12,997 bases of DNA from Anaerolineae bacterium (GTDB lineage: Bacteria > Chloroflexota > Anaerolineae > Aggregatilineales > Aggregatilineaceae). Every line of letters starts with the position of its first letter. The first letter of the stretch is position 1. Shown here piece by piece: positions 1 to 7,841 of this stretch. Below the pieces are notes generated by a model. It searched no databases. It had not been told where the DNA came from and saw only the letters and a list, made by a program, of their open reading frames with translations. The stretch lies in contig JADLHR010000344.1 of NCBI GenBank assembly GCA_020848665.1, positions 1-12,997 on the forward strand, in the 5' to 3' direction. Made by a program: the position numbers and the translations under genes.

Positions 1-979
1 CCGCCCGATACAGCTCCTCGGAGAACACGCGCGCCGCATCGTCAGCGATGGTGTACTGCATGGCGACCACTGCCGGCAGCCCACGCGCCACAACGCTGCT
101 CGCCAGCCCGGCGAATGGATCGCCGCCGTCCGATGCGACTGCGCTCTGGCACGAGTTCAGCACGACCAGCCGGATCGTGTTTTCCTCGCTCAGCTCGCGC
201 GCCAGGTCCTCGGCGCGGACCGCGACAAAACCGCCTTCACCCAGCGGGTCTTCAAGCGCGAGCACCCCCTGGTTCGTCGCCGGGTCGAACATACTGTGCC
301 CGATGTAGTGAAAGACGTGAAACTCGCGCGAGCGCAGCTTGCGCTGAAGCGCGCGCAGCGTCGCTTCTTCGATCCGCTCCAGTTCCAGCAGGCCGCGCGC
401 CCGAAGCTGCTCGGTGGCCTTCAGGACGTTCTGCCACTCCGCTTCAGCATCGACCGGCGGCAGATCAGCCGGGCTGGAGATCATGACCAGGATGCGCAGC
501 GGCGGGCGAAAGACCGGGCGTGAGCGGATCACCAGGCGACGCGGGTGGCGGACCAGCGGCGTCGTGCGCGAGAGCGCGAGATAGTCAACTGCCGGGTCGC
601 GCAGAAATTCCCAGGGCAGCGAGGCGAGATCACCCGCGTCGTCAAGCGCCAGCTTGACACGCAGGCCCTGCGCCGTGCGAGCGCGGTCCCGGCTGGAAAA
701 ATAGACGGTATAGACCGGCCCGGCGAAAACCGCGTTGAACAGCCCCTCGCCGAAAACGCGCGCGGTGCGCATCCGCTCAGCGGGCGACGCATTGCCACGT
801 CCGCTCAGGATGCCGAGCATACGCGCCAATTCGTCCGGCGCGAAGGGCAGCGTAAAATCGTGGGCGACCTGCGATGGCCCCTCACCCAGCGGCATCTCGA
901 CCACGGTCGCGCGGTAGCGCCCGCCGCCGAGGTCCTCGATGCGCAGCTCGAAGTCCAGATAAGTGCGCTGTACGCTCAT
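1..979 (-). CDS. CHAT-domain (caspase-like) protease family protein, 3' end cut by window edge
   Basis: Open frame of 326 codons from ATG at 979 with no stop before the left edge, so the C-terminus is missing. Residues about 1-150 form an N-terminal region typical of bacterial CHAT proteins, including GLRVKLALDD and LPWEFLRDP (about 105-129) and LALSRTTPLVRHP (134-146). The CHAT domain starts near residue 160 (LRILVMISSP). The catalytic dyad is visible: His228 in HYIGHS and Cys277 in VVLNSCQSA, followed by GLPAVVAMQYTIAD (300-313), the usual end of the core. CHAT proteins are clan CD cysteine peptidases related to caspases and separase, several of them acting in stress or defence systems; the substrate here is unknown. 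The start is supported by GGAAGGG six bases upstream (986-992) and by a good promoter. Further domains (TPR, NACHT, WD40 or other) may follow beyond the edge. Family call secure; role open. Confidence 0.9.
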   Translation of the reverse strand, partial: MSVQRTYLDFELRIEDLGGGRYRATVVEMPLGEGPSQVAHDFTLPFAPDELARMLGILSGRGNASPAERMRTARVFGEGLFNAVFAGPVYTVYFSSRDRARTAQGLRVKLALDDAGDLASLPWEFLRDPAVDYLALSRTTPLVRHPRRLVIRSRPVFRPPLRILVMISSPADLPPVDAEAEWQNVLKATEQLRARGLLELERIEEATLRALQRKLRSREFHVFHYIGHSMFDPATNQGVLALEDPLGEGGFVAVRAEDLARELSEENTIRLVVLNSCQSAVASDGGDPFAGLASSVVARGLPAVVAMQYTIADDAARVFSEELYRA

Positions 980-1062
980 CGGATGCCCTTCCGTGCGGCG
1001 GTACACGCTGGCTCGGATGGTCGGGGTCGTACCGTGCTCGATTGACCTTTTTTGGTGTCTCG

Positions 1063-1090
1063 ATTGTACGAGCAGCCGCCCATTTTTCAA
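1063..1090 (-). promoter_or_regulatory. Sigma70-type promoter of the CHAT gene
   Basis: On the minus strand, TTGAAA (1085-1090) is separated by 16 bases from TACAAT (1063-1068), each one mismatch from consensus. The predicted transcript start is near 1056, giving a leader of about 77 bases before the ATG at 979. The CHAT gene can therefore be transcribed on its own rather than only by read-through from prfB. An 8-base direct repeat (CTCGATTG on the plus strand at 1037-1044 and 1059-1066, 22 bases apart) overlaps and follows the -10 box. Confidence 0.6.
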
Positions 1091-1111
1091 AGCGCGGCGG
1101 GATAGACAGCG

Positions 1112-1142
1112 CGGCTCCCGGTGGTGCAGCCATCGGGAGCCG
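1112..1142 (-). terminator. GC-rich stem-loop downstream of prfB, possible terminator
   Basis: An inverted repeat with 13-base arms (1112-1124 and 1130-1142) and a 5-base loop lies 22 bases after the prfB stop. Nine outer pairs are perfect (CGGCTCCCG / CGGGAGCCG); one inner position is G-T, which becomes a C-A mismatch in the prfB-strand transcript. No U-tract follows directly on the minus strand, so it may be a weak or factor-assisted terminator, or a 3'-end stabiliser. It separates prfB from the CHAT promoter. Confidence 0.45.
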
Positions 1143-1164
1143 GGACCAGCATGCTATCGTCGCG

Positions 1165-2257
1165 TCACGGCGCCGCGCCGACGCGCGCCGCGAGGTAAGC
1201 TTCCATAAAGTCGTCCAAATCGCCGTCGAGCACGGCCTGGGTGTTGCCGCTCTCGTGACCGCTGCGCGTATCCTTGACCATCTGGTACGGGTGCAACACG
1301 TAGGAGCGGATCGCATTGCCCCACCCCGCGCTAACGTGCTCGCCTTTCAGTTCGGCGAACTCCTCTTCCTGCTTATGGCGCTCCAGGTCCAGCAGGCGCA
1401 TCTTCAGCACCTGCATGGCGCGCTCCTTGTTCTGGGACTGGCTGCGCTCGTTCTGGCAGCTTACGATCAGCCCGGTCGGCAGGTGATGGATGCGGATCGC
1501 GGTCTCGTTCTTCTGGACGTTCTGCCCCCCCGCCCCGCTGCTGCGGAAGGTGTCGATCTGCAAATCCTTCTCGTCAATCACGATGTCGATCTCGCCCTGC
1601 ACGTCCGGCCAGACTTCGACCAGACAGAACGACGTGTGCCGCCGATTGTTCGAGTCGAACGGGCTGAGCCGCACCAGCCGGTGCACGCCCGCCTCGGACT
1701 TGAGATAGCCGTAGACATAGTCACCCTGGATCGAGACGGTTGCGCTTTTCACCCCGGCCTCGTCGCCGGGCATCTCGTCCACCACCTCGACCTTGAAGCC
1801 GCGTCGCTCCGCCCAGCGCAGGTACATGCGCAGCAGCATCGCTGCCCAGTCCTGCGCGTCGGTCCCGCCTGCCCCGGCGTGAATCGCAAGATAGGCGTCT
1901 TCGGCGTCGTACTTGCCGCTCAGCTTGGCGCGGAACGACAGCCGTTCGACCTCGGCCTCAAGCGCGTCGGTCTCGGCGGCCAGCTCCGGCGCGAGCGAAT
2001 CGTCATCGATCTCAGCCAGCTCAATCGCGTCGTTCAGCCGCTGGCGCGCGCTAAGCCAATGCGTGTTCGATTCCTTGAGGCGCGCCAGACGGCGCATAGT
2101 CCGCTGCGCGGCTTCTGGATCGTCCCAGAACCCGGTCTGAGTGGAGTCGTCCTCCAGCCGGGCAGCTTCTTCAATCTGCGCCGCTACGTCAAAGACGCTC
2201 CATGAGGTGCTCGACCGTGCGGCGCATCTCATACAAACGGCTTGTCAGGTCTTCCAC
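1165..2257 (-). CDS. prfB: Peptide chain release factor 2 (RF2), expressed by programmed +1 frameshift
   Basis: RF2 recognises UGA and UAA in the ribosomal A site and triggers peptide release. Translation starts at GTG 2257 and reads 22 codons (MEDLTSRLYE...) to an in-frame TGA at 2191-2189. Slipping +1 on CTT continues with Asp-Val-Ala-Ala and gives a protein of 363 residues, close to the 365 of E. coli RF2. In the joined protein the RF2-specific SPF tripeptide anticodon is at 198-200 and the catalytic GGQ at 243-245 (SSGAGGQNVQKNE); their spacing of 45 residues equals that in E. coli RF2. The C-terminal SGHESGN stretch is also typical. A GAGGAG ribosome site inside the end of ftsY lies 8 bases before the GTG, and ftsY stops 5 bases upstream, so the two genes are probably co-transcribed and translationally coupled. 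A caller that ignores the shift would wrongly start the gene at 2232. Confidence 0.97.
2188..2201 (-). promoter_or_regulatory. RF2 +1 programmed frameshift site
   Basis: On the minus strand the sequence reads GGAG CGT CTT TGA C: an internal Shine-Dalgarno-like GGAG (2201-2198), three bases, the slippery CTT (2194-2192), the stop TGA (2191-2189) and the 3' C that makes a poor termination context. This is the canonical prfB recoding element, including the three-base spacing between the Shine-Dalgarno element and CTT. When RF2 is scarce the ribosome pauses at UGA and slips +1, restoring RF2 synthesis (known autoregulation; inferred here from the motif). Confidence 0.95.
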
Positions 2258-2262
2258 GATAC

Positions 2263-3177
2263 TCACTCCTCGTCGTGCCCGTTTTCAAACAGGCTGTCCA
2301 CGAATTTAGCCGGATTGAAAAAAACCAGGTCGTACACGCTTTCGCCGATGCCGACGTAGTGGATCGGCAGCCCAAGCTCCTGCTGGATTGCGAACAGCAT
2401 CCCGCCTTTGGCCGTGCTGTCAAGCTTGGTGACGACGACGCCGCTCACGTCAATCGCTTCCTGAAACTTCTTGGCCTGCGTCAGGGCGTTCTGGCCGGTC
2501 GTTCCGTCCAGCACCAGCAGCGTCTCGTGCGGCGCATCCGGAATGACCTTGCGCAGCACGTCGCGCACCTTGACCAGCTCGGCCATCAAGTTGAAATTGC
2601 TGTGCAGACGCCCGGCGGTGTCCACAATCAGCACCTCGGCGTGGCGCGCGCGCGCCGCGTTGATCGAGTCGTAGACGACCGCCGCCGGGTCGCTGTTCGG
2701 CAGGCCCGCGATCACCGGCACCCCGGCGCGGTCGCCCCACAGTTTAAGCTGGTCAATTGCTGCTGCGCGGAAAGTGTCGCCCGCCGCGATGATCACCTTG
2801 CGGTTGTTGAGACGCATGCGGTACGCAAGCTTGCCAATCGTCGTCGTCTTGCCAGAGCCGTTGACGCCCGCGATCAGCATCACCGACAGCTCGCGCCCGC
2901 TGAGATTGAGCGGCGTCGGCTCGGTCAGCAGTTTGCGCAGTTCGTCCTTCAGCGCCTCGGTCAACTGGTCCTGGCGCGTGATCCCGTCGCGCCGGACGCG
3001 CTCTTTCATGCGCTCGACCAGTTTAGTCGTGGTGGCGACGCCAACATCCGCCTGGATCAGCAGCGCCTCGACATCATCCCAGGTATCTTCGTCGATCTCC
3101 GTCGCACCGAACGCCTGAGCAATCCGTCCGAAGAATGACTGGCGCGTCCGCGACAAGCCCTTCCGTAATGATCCCAC
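2263..3177 (-). CDS. ftsY: Signal recognition particle receptor FtsY
   Basis: FtsY is the membrane-associated SRP receptor. It pairs its GTPase with that of Ffh to deliver ribosome-nascent chain complexes to the translocon. The protein has 304 residues from GTG 3177 and is almost entirely the NG core: helical N domain (about 2-90), P-loop GVNGSGKT (94-101), DTFRAAA (124-130), DTAGR (176-180), TKLD (240-243) and the C-terminal GIGESVYDLVFFNP segment. There is no acidic A domain like that of E. coli FtsY. The GTG start has AGGAG upstream (3190-3194, a rather long 12-base spacing). The frame stays open to 3444, but an upstream start would precede the predicted transcript start and would add residues with no FtsY similarity. 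prfB follows after 5 bases. Confidence 0.95.
   Translation of the reverse strand: MGSLRKGLSRTRQSFFGRIAQAFGATEIDEDTWDDVEALLIQADVGVATTTKLVERMKERVRRDGITRQDQLTEALKDELRKLLTEPTPLNLSGRELSVMLIAGVNGSGKTTTIGKLAYRMRLNNRKVIIAAGDTFRAAAIDQLKLWGDRAGVPVIAGLPNSDPAAVVYDSINAARARHAEVLIVDTAGRLHSNFNLMAELVKVRDVLRKVIPDAPHETLLVLDGTTGQNALTQAKKFQEAIDVSGVVVTKLDSTAKGGMLFAIQQELGLPIHYVGIGESVYDLVFFNPAKFVDSLFENGHDEE
2266..2271 (-). promoter_or_regulatory. Ribosome binding site that fixes the prfB GTG start
   Basis: GAGGAG on the minus strand ends 8 bases before GTG 2257 and lies within the last codons of ftsY. It supports the zero-frame GTG start upstream of the frameshift, rather than an ATG in the +1 frame. Confidence 0.7.
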
Positions 3178-3239
3178 GCTTCTCGTCTTCTCCTGCCGGT
3201 TGATTGTACGCTGCGGGCAGCTTTCGCCCCGCTCAGCCG

Positions 3240-3269
3240 AGTATAGTAAGTCCCCCATACGCCTGCAAA
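3240..3269 (-). promoter_or_regulatory. Likely promoter of the ftsY-prfB operon
   Basis: On the minus strand, TTTGCA (3264-3269), an 18-base spacer, then TATACT (3240-3245). The -10 box is strong and the -35 modest. Predicted start near 3233 gives a leader of about 56 bases to GTG 3177. A second -10-like TACAAT (3203-3208) lies nearer the gene but has no matching -35. Confidence 0.5.
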
Positions 3270-3342
3270 CTTCTCTGGTCACGGGACGCGTGCGGCCAGT
3301 GCGCGAGGCGCAACAGCTATAGGCAACCGCGTTTTCATCCGA

Positions 3343-3348
3343 TATACT
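3343..3348 (+). promoter_or_regulatory. Candidate lepA -10 element
   Basis: TATACT matches the sigma70 -10 consensus at five of six positions. At 16-18 bases upstream there is only the sequence around 3319-3326, which is a poor -35. If used, transcription starts near 3355 and lepA has an untranslated leader of about 134 bases. Confidence 0.35.
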
Positions 3349-3488
3349 TGGGTCGGAGCAGAGATTCAGATCATCTCGCCAATCCGGTTGTCTGCCGGTT
3401 TCCCGAAGCGCGGTTTTTCCAGGTTTTCCGGTTCCAGCACGCATTCTGTCTTCCTGTTCTCATTCCGTTCCAGTTGGCGACTCACACG

Positions 3489-5286
<1,798 letters not shown>

Positions 5287-5294
<8 letters not shown>

Positions 5295-5892
5295 TCCGCG
5301 AACGGAAACCGGCGTATTCGCAGTTCCCGGCCTGCCCCAGCATGTCGAAAGCGCGCGGCTGCTGATCCGCCCGACGACGCGCGCTGATCTGCCTTACCTT
5401 CAGCGGTGGTGGAACAACCCGGCCGTCAGCGACCCGGCAGGCGATCTGGACGGGATGCAGTATGACGAGCGCGACATGGCGGAATGGTACGCGCGCCACG
5501 CGGCAGGCAAGGCCGAGGCGCACCATTTCATGATCTGTCGGCGCGGTGGCGCGCAGCCGCCAATTGGCGAGTTCTACATCGCCTGCGACGACCGCCCCGG
5601 CGCGGTGACGTTCGCGCTGCTGATCGGCGAAATTGACCTGTGGAACCAGGGATACGGGCGCGAGGCGGCCCTGGCGTATGCCAGGGCGCTCTTTGCGACG
5701 GCCTGCTGCAACGCGCTGCGAATCGATGTACGGCGCTCCAATACGCGCGCCCTGCGCTGGTGTGCGAGTATCGGCTTCGAGGTCGAGCAGGTCTGGGCTA
5801 ACGGCCGCTCGCTGACGCTGATCCTGACGCAGAGCGCCTTCGAGGAACAATACGGGCCGGTGTCTGCTACCGAGGCTCATTCCCCGCGCTAG
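5287..5892 (+). CDS. GNAT-family N-acetyltransferase (RimJ/RimL type)
   Basis: A 201-residue protein with the order of a GNAT acetyltransferase of the RimJ/RimL (Acetyltransf_3) branch: an N-terminal RLLIRPTTRADLPYLQRWWN segment (24-43), a central GEIDLWNQGYGREAA stretch holding the acetyl-CoA pyrophosphate loop Q-G-Y-G-R-E (about 114-128), and motif B SNTRALRWCASIGF (151-164) followed by EVEQVW. Members transfer acetyl from acetyl-CoA to N-terminal amines, lysines or small molecules; the substrate cannot be told from sequence. Its ATG lies inside the lepA stop region (ATGACTGA, 8-base overlap), so it is probably read from the lepA transcript. It converges on the phosphoribosyltransferase-like gene; the tetranucleotide CTAG at 5889-5892 provides the stop codon for both strands. 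Confidence 0.88.
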
Positions 5893-6515
5893 CCGCAGGC
5901 CGGGTCGCGGCGGCAGTCGTCGAGCCACGTCTGCACGCTGGCGCGCATCACCGGCGGCAGAACGCCCGCTGCCTCAAGCTCTGGCAGCGCAGCGTCGAGC
6001 GTCAGCGCGGCGCGCACGGTCCAGCCGCCCGCTTCGAGGGCCTGGCGCGCGCCCAGATCAAGATCAACCACGCACAAGGCAGCGCGCACGTCCAGCCCGA
6101 CGCGCTCCGCCAGCGCGCCAATTGCCTGCGCCTGCGCCGCGTCGCGCAGCACATCCGACAGCAGCACGGTCGGATGGCCGACATCATATGCGCCCTCAAT
6201 CGCGTGCGCAGCGGTTGCCGGGCGCGCCTCATTGACGGTATACACCACCGGCATCCCTGTTTCCAGCGCCAGCGCCACCGCAATCGGCAGCGCGCCCGGT
6301 GCGGCCAGCACCCGATCGACGCTCAGCCGGTCGAGCAGCGGCGCCAGCGCCCGTGCTACCACTCGCAGCGTGTCCGGGTAGGACGGCAGCCAGCCCAGGT
6401 GGATCGCAACCGGCCAGGACGCGCCATCCGGCTGCTCGAAACGGCCAAACTGGATCAGCCCCGCCGCTGCCAACGCCCGCGCCAGACCGGCGCTGCTCAG
6501 AGAATCGTCCGCCAC
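5889..6515 (-). CDS. Orotate phosphoribosyltransferase-like protein, probably catalytically dead
   Basis: A 208-residue protein from GTG 6515, five bases after the cinA stop. An ATG at 6545 is the alternative, overlapping cinA by 26 bases; no clear ribosome site decides. The outline follows type I OPRT (PyrE): LIQFGRFEQPDGASWP (20-35) at the place of the usual FG-F-LKSGR-SP segment, AAPGALPIAVALALETGMPVVY (71-92), TVLLSDVLRDAAQ (116-128) at the PRPP loop, then LDVRAALCVVDLDLGARQAL (141-160) and ALTLDAALPELEAAG (170-184). The key chemistry is missing: the DD/ED pair and following T-x-G of the PRPP loop read SDVLRDA, and the Arg-Lys/Lys catalytic stretch after the substrate strand reads VNEARPATA with no lysine. 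It is therefore likely a non-enzymatic paralogue or has a changed function. It probably shares a transcript with the CinA-family gene. Confidence 0.72.
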   Translation of the reverse strand: MADDSLSSAGLARALAAAGLIQFGRFEQPDGASWPVAIHLGWLPSYPDTLRVVARALAPLLDRLSVDRVLAAPGALPIAVALALETGMPVVYTVNEARPATAAHAIEGAYDVGHPTVLLSDVLRDAAQAQAIGALAERVGLDVRAALCVVDLDLGARQALEAGGWTVRAALTLDAALPELEAAGVLPPVMRASVQTWLDDCRRDPACG

Positions 6516-6519
6516 AACG

Positions 6520-7728
6520 CTAGTCCGTGACCGCGTGCCGGGCAAGCTGCCAGGCCATGCTCATGCCCCACGTCCCGGCCCAGAACGGCGCGTCGGAGTT
6601 CGCGCCGCCGAAGCCGTAGCAGCGACTGCGCTCCTCGTGCGCGGCCAGCGCCGTGATGCCGGTCCCGGCGTCGAACGTCACAATCGCGATCACAACATCC
6701 GCGCCCGTCTCCGCCTCCAGCCGCTTGGCTTCGGCGCGCGACAACTGGCAGTAGTCGAGCGCCGCTGGCTCAGCAGCTTGCACCGGGTCTATTCCGAGCC
6801 GCTCCAGCAGCGCCGCCAGATCGTCGTTGCAGGTCTCGCACGCGACAGCGCCACCCTGGCCGAGCCGCGCGGCGAACGTATCGCCTTCCGGCCCGGTGTA
6901 GCTGACCGCCAGCTTCCAGCCTTTATCGCGCAGCAGCGCCAGGAAGACTTCTTCGAGCGGCTGTTTATCGGTCCCATAGATGTACTCGCCGACGCGCTCG
7001 CGCACGATCTGCTCGGCCTCGGCGATCATCCGGTCAGCCTCAACCTCGGTGTCGGCCCGCGCGGTGATGCGAATATCCGTCTGGCCGGTATGTGCCGCCA
7101 GCCCGACGGTCGGGTTAGTCCAGGTCATCAGGTCCGCGATGCGCGCGTCGATCTGGCTCTCGCCGATCCCGGCCGTGCGCAACACCAGCGCCTTGATCGT
7201 CCCGCGCCCGCCCATGCGCTCGCGCAGGTAGGGGATGACGGTCGTCGCCAGGATGTCCTTCATCTCGCGCGGGACGCCCGGCAGACTGATCACTGTTCCG
7301 CCGTCTGTCTCGACGATAAAACAGGGCGCGGTGCCCAGCCGGTTATGGACCGGGATCGATCCCGCCGGGATGTACGCCTGGACCCGGTTGTTCTCGCTCA
7401 TCTGCGAGCCAAGCTGCCGGAAACGCTCTGCGATCTGCTCCAGCAGCTCCGGGCTGAATTCCAACGCGCGCCCGGTCGCCTGCGCGACCGCCTGGCGCGT
7501 CATATCGTCCACCGTCGGCCCCAGCCCGCCGGTCGTCAGGACGACATCGGCGCGCAGCAGCGAGGAGCGAATCGCGGCGGCGATACGCTCCAGGTTGTCG
7601 CCGACAGTCGTCAGGTAAAAGATGTTCACGCCGATGTCGCGCAGTTGGCGCGCAATATACGCGGAATTGGTATCGACAATCTCACCCAGCAGCAGTTCTG
7701 TCCCGATGCTCAGAACCTCAACGTTCAT
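6520..7728 (-). CDS. cinA: CinA-family protein with intact N-terminal and degenerate C-terminal domain
   Basis: A 402-residue protein, the usual length for CinA. The N-terminal molybdopterin-binding-like (MoCF/COG1058) domain is intact: GTELLLGEIVDTNSAYIA (9-26), TTGGLGPTVDD (65-75) and LPGVPREM (149-156); in known CinA proteins this domain can have ADP-ribose pyrophosphatase activity. The C-terminal part (about 258-402) sits where the NMN deamidase (PncC) domain belongs and begins with the expected LAV strand (273-275), but the catalytic AESCTGG is replaced by SYTGPEGD (276-283). The GPDGG and KPVGTV signatures also cannot be found. Deamidase activity is therefore doubtful. GGAG ends 8 bases before the ATG. 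An intrinsic terminator lies just upstream, and no clear promoter of its own was found. Confidence 0.9.
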   Translation of the reverse strand: MNVEVLSIGTELLLGEIVDTNSAYIARQLRDIGVNIFYLTTVGDNLERIAAAIRSSLLRADVVLTTGGLGPTVDDMTRQAVAQATGRALEFSPELLEQIAERFRQLGSQMSENNRVQAYIPAGSIPVHNRLGTAPCFIVETDGGTVISLPGVPREMKDILATTVIPYLRERMGGRGTIKALVLRTAGIGESQIDARIADLMTWTNPTVGLAAHTGQTDIRITARADTEVEADRMIAEAEQIVRERVGEYIYGTDKQPLEEVFLALLRDKGWKLAVSYTGPEGDTFAARLGQGGAVACETCNDDLAALLERLGIDPVQAAEPAALDYCQLSRAEAKRLEAETGADVVIAIVTFDAGTGITALAAHEERSRCYGFGGANSDAPFWAGTWGMSMAWQLARHAVTD

Positions 7729-7763
7729 AGAGTTTTCTCCATGTCACACGGCGCAGGGGCCAG

Positions 7764-7794
7764 GCAAAACAAACCGCCCGGAAAACCGGGCGGT
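7764..7794 (-). terminator. Intrinsic terminator after the membrane protein gene
   Basis: On the minus strand a perfect 9-base-pair stem (arms 7773-7781 and 7786-7794, core CCGCCCGG / CCGGGCGG) with a TTTT loop is followed directly by TTTGTTTTG. It lies 48 bases after the stop of the membrane protein gene and 36 bases before the cinA start. On the plus strand no U-tract follows, so it acts on the minus strand. Confidence 0.85.
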
Positions 7795-7841
7795 CACAGC
7801 AGCGCGCAGATCGCAGTTGCCCGAAGGCAGCCGCCAGCCGC

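Larger units (their letters stand above)
3178..3488. other. Divergent ftsY/lepA intergenic region (311 bases)
   Basis: Non-coding region between the divergent starts of ftsY and lepA. It holds the ftsY promoter on the minus strand and a possible lepA -10 box at 3343-3348 on the plus strand. From about 3388 to 3488 the plus strand is rich in pyrimidine runs with partial repeats (CCGGTT, TTTTCC, GTTCCAG occur more than once) and would form the lepA leader. The lepA frame happens to be open back to 3204, but that translation is Cys/Arg/Pro-rich and unlike EF4, so it is judged non-coding. Confidence 0.6.

Noticed and set aside
874..2205. Long plus-strand open frame (443 codons) opposite prfB
   Set aside because: It lies antisense to a certain RF2 gene, has no recognisable family signature, and is explained by the GC-rich codon pattern of the real gene.
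3203..3208. TACAAT as a second ftsY -10 box
   Set aside because: No -35-like sequence at 16-18 bases upstream; it would leave a very short leader.
3178..3444. Upstream extension of ftsY to 3444
   Set aside because: It would run through the predicted ftsY promoter, and the added residues are Cys/Arg-rich, unlike an FtsY A domain.
3204..3488. Upstream in-frame extension of lepA
   Set aside because: EF4 proteins start at MDQ/MK-xIRNFSIIAHIDHGK. The extension overlaps the ftsY promoter and has no EF4 similarity.
7818..7829. Small hairpin with a TTCG loop after the membrane protein stop
   Set aside because: Only four base pairs and no U-tract; the strong hairpin at 7773-7794 is the better terminator.
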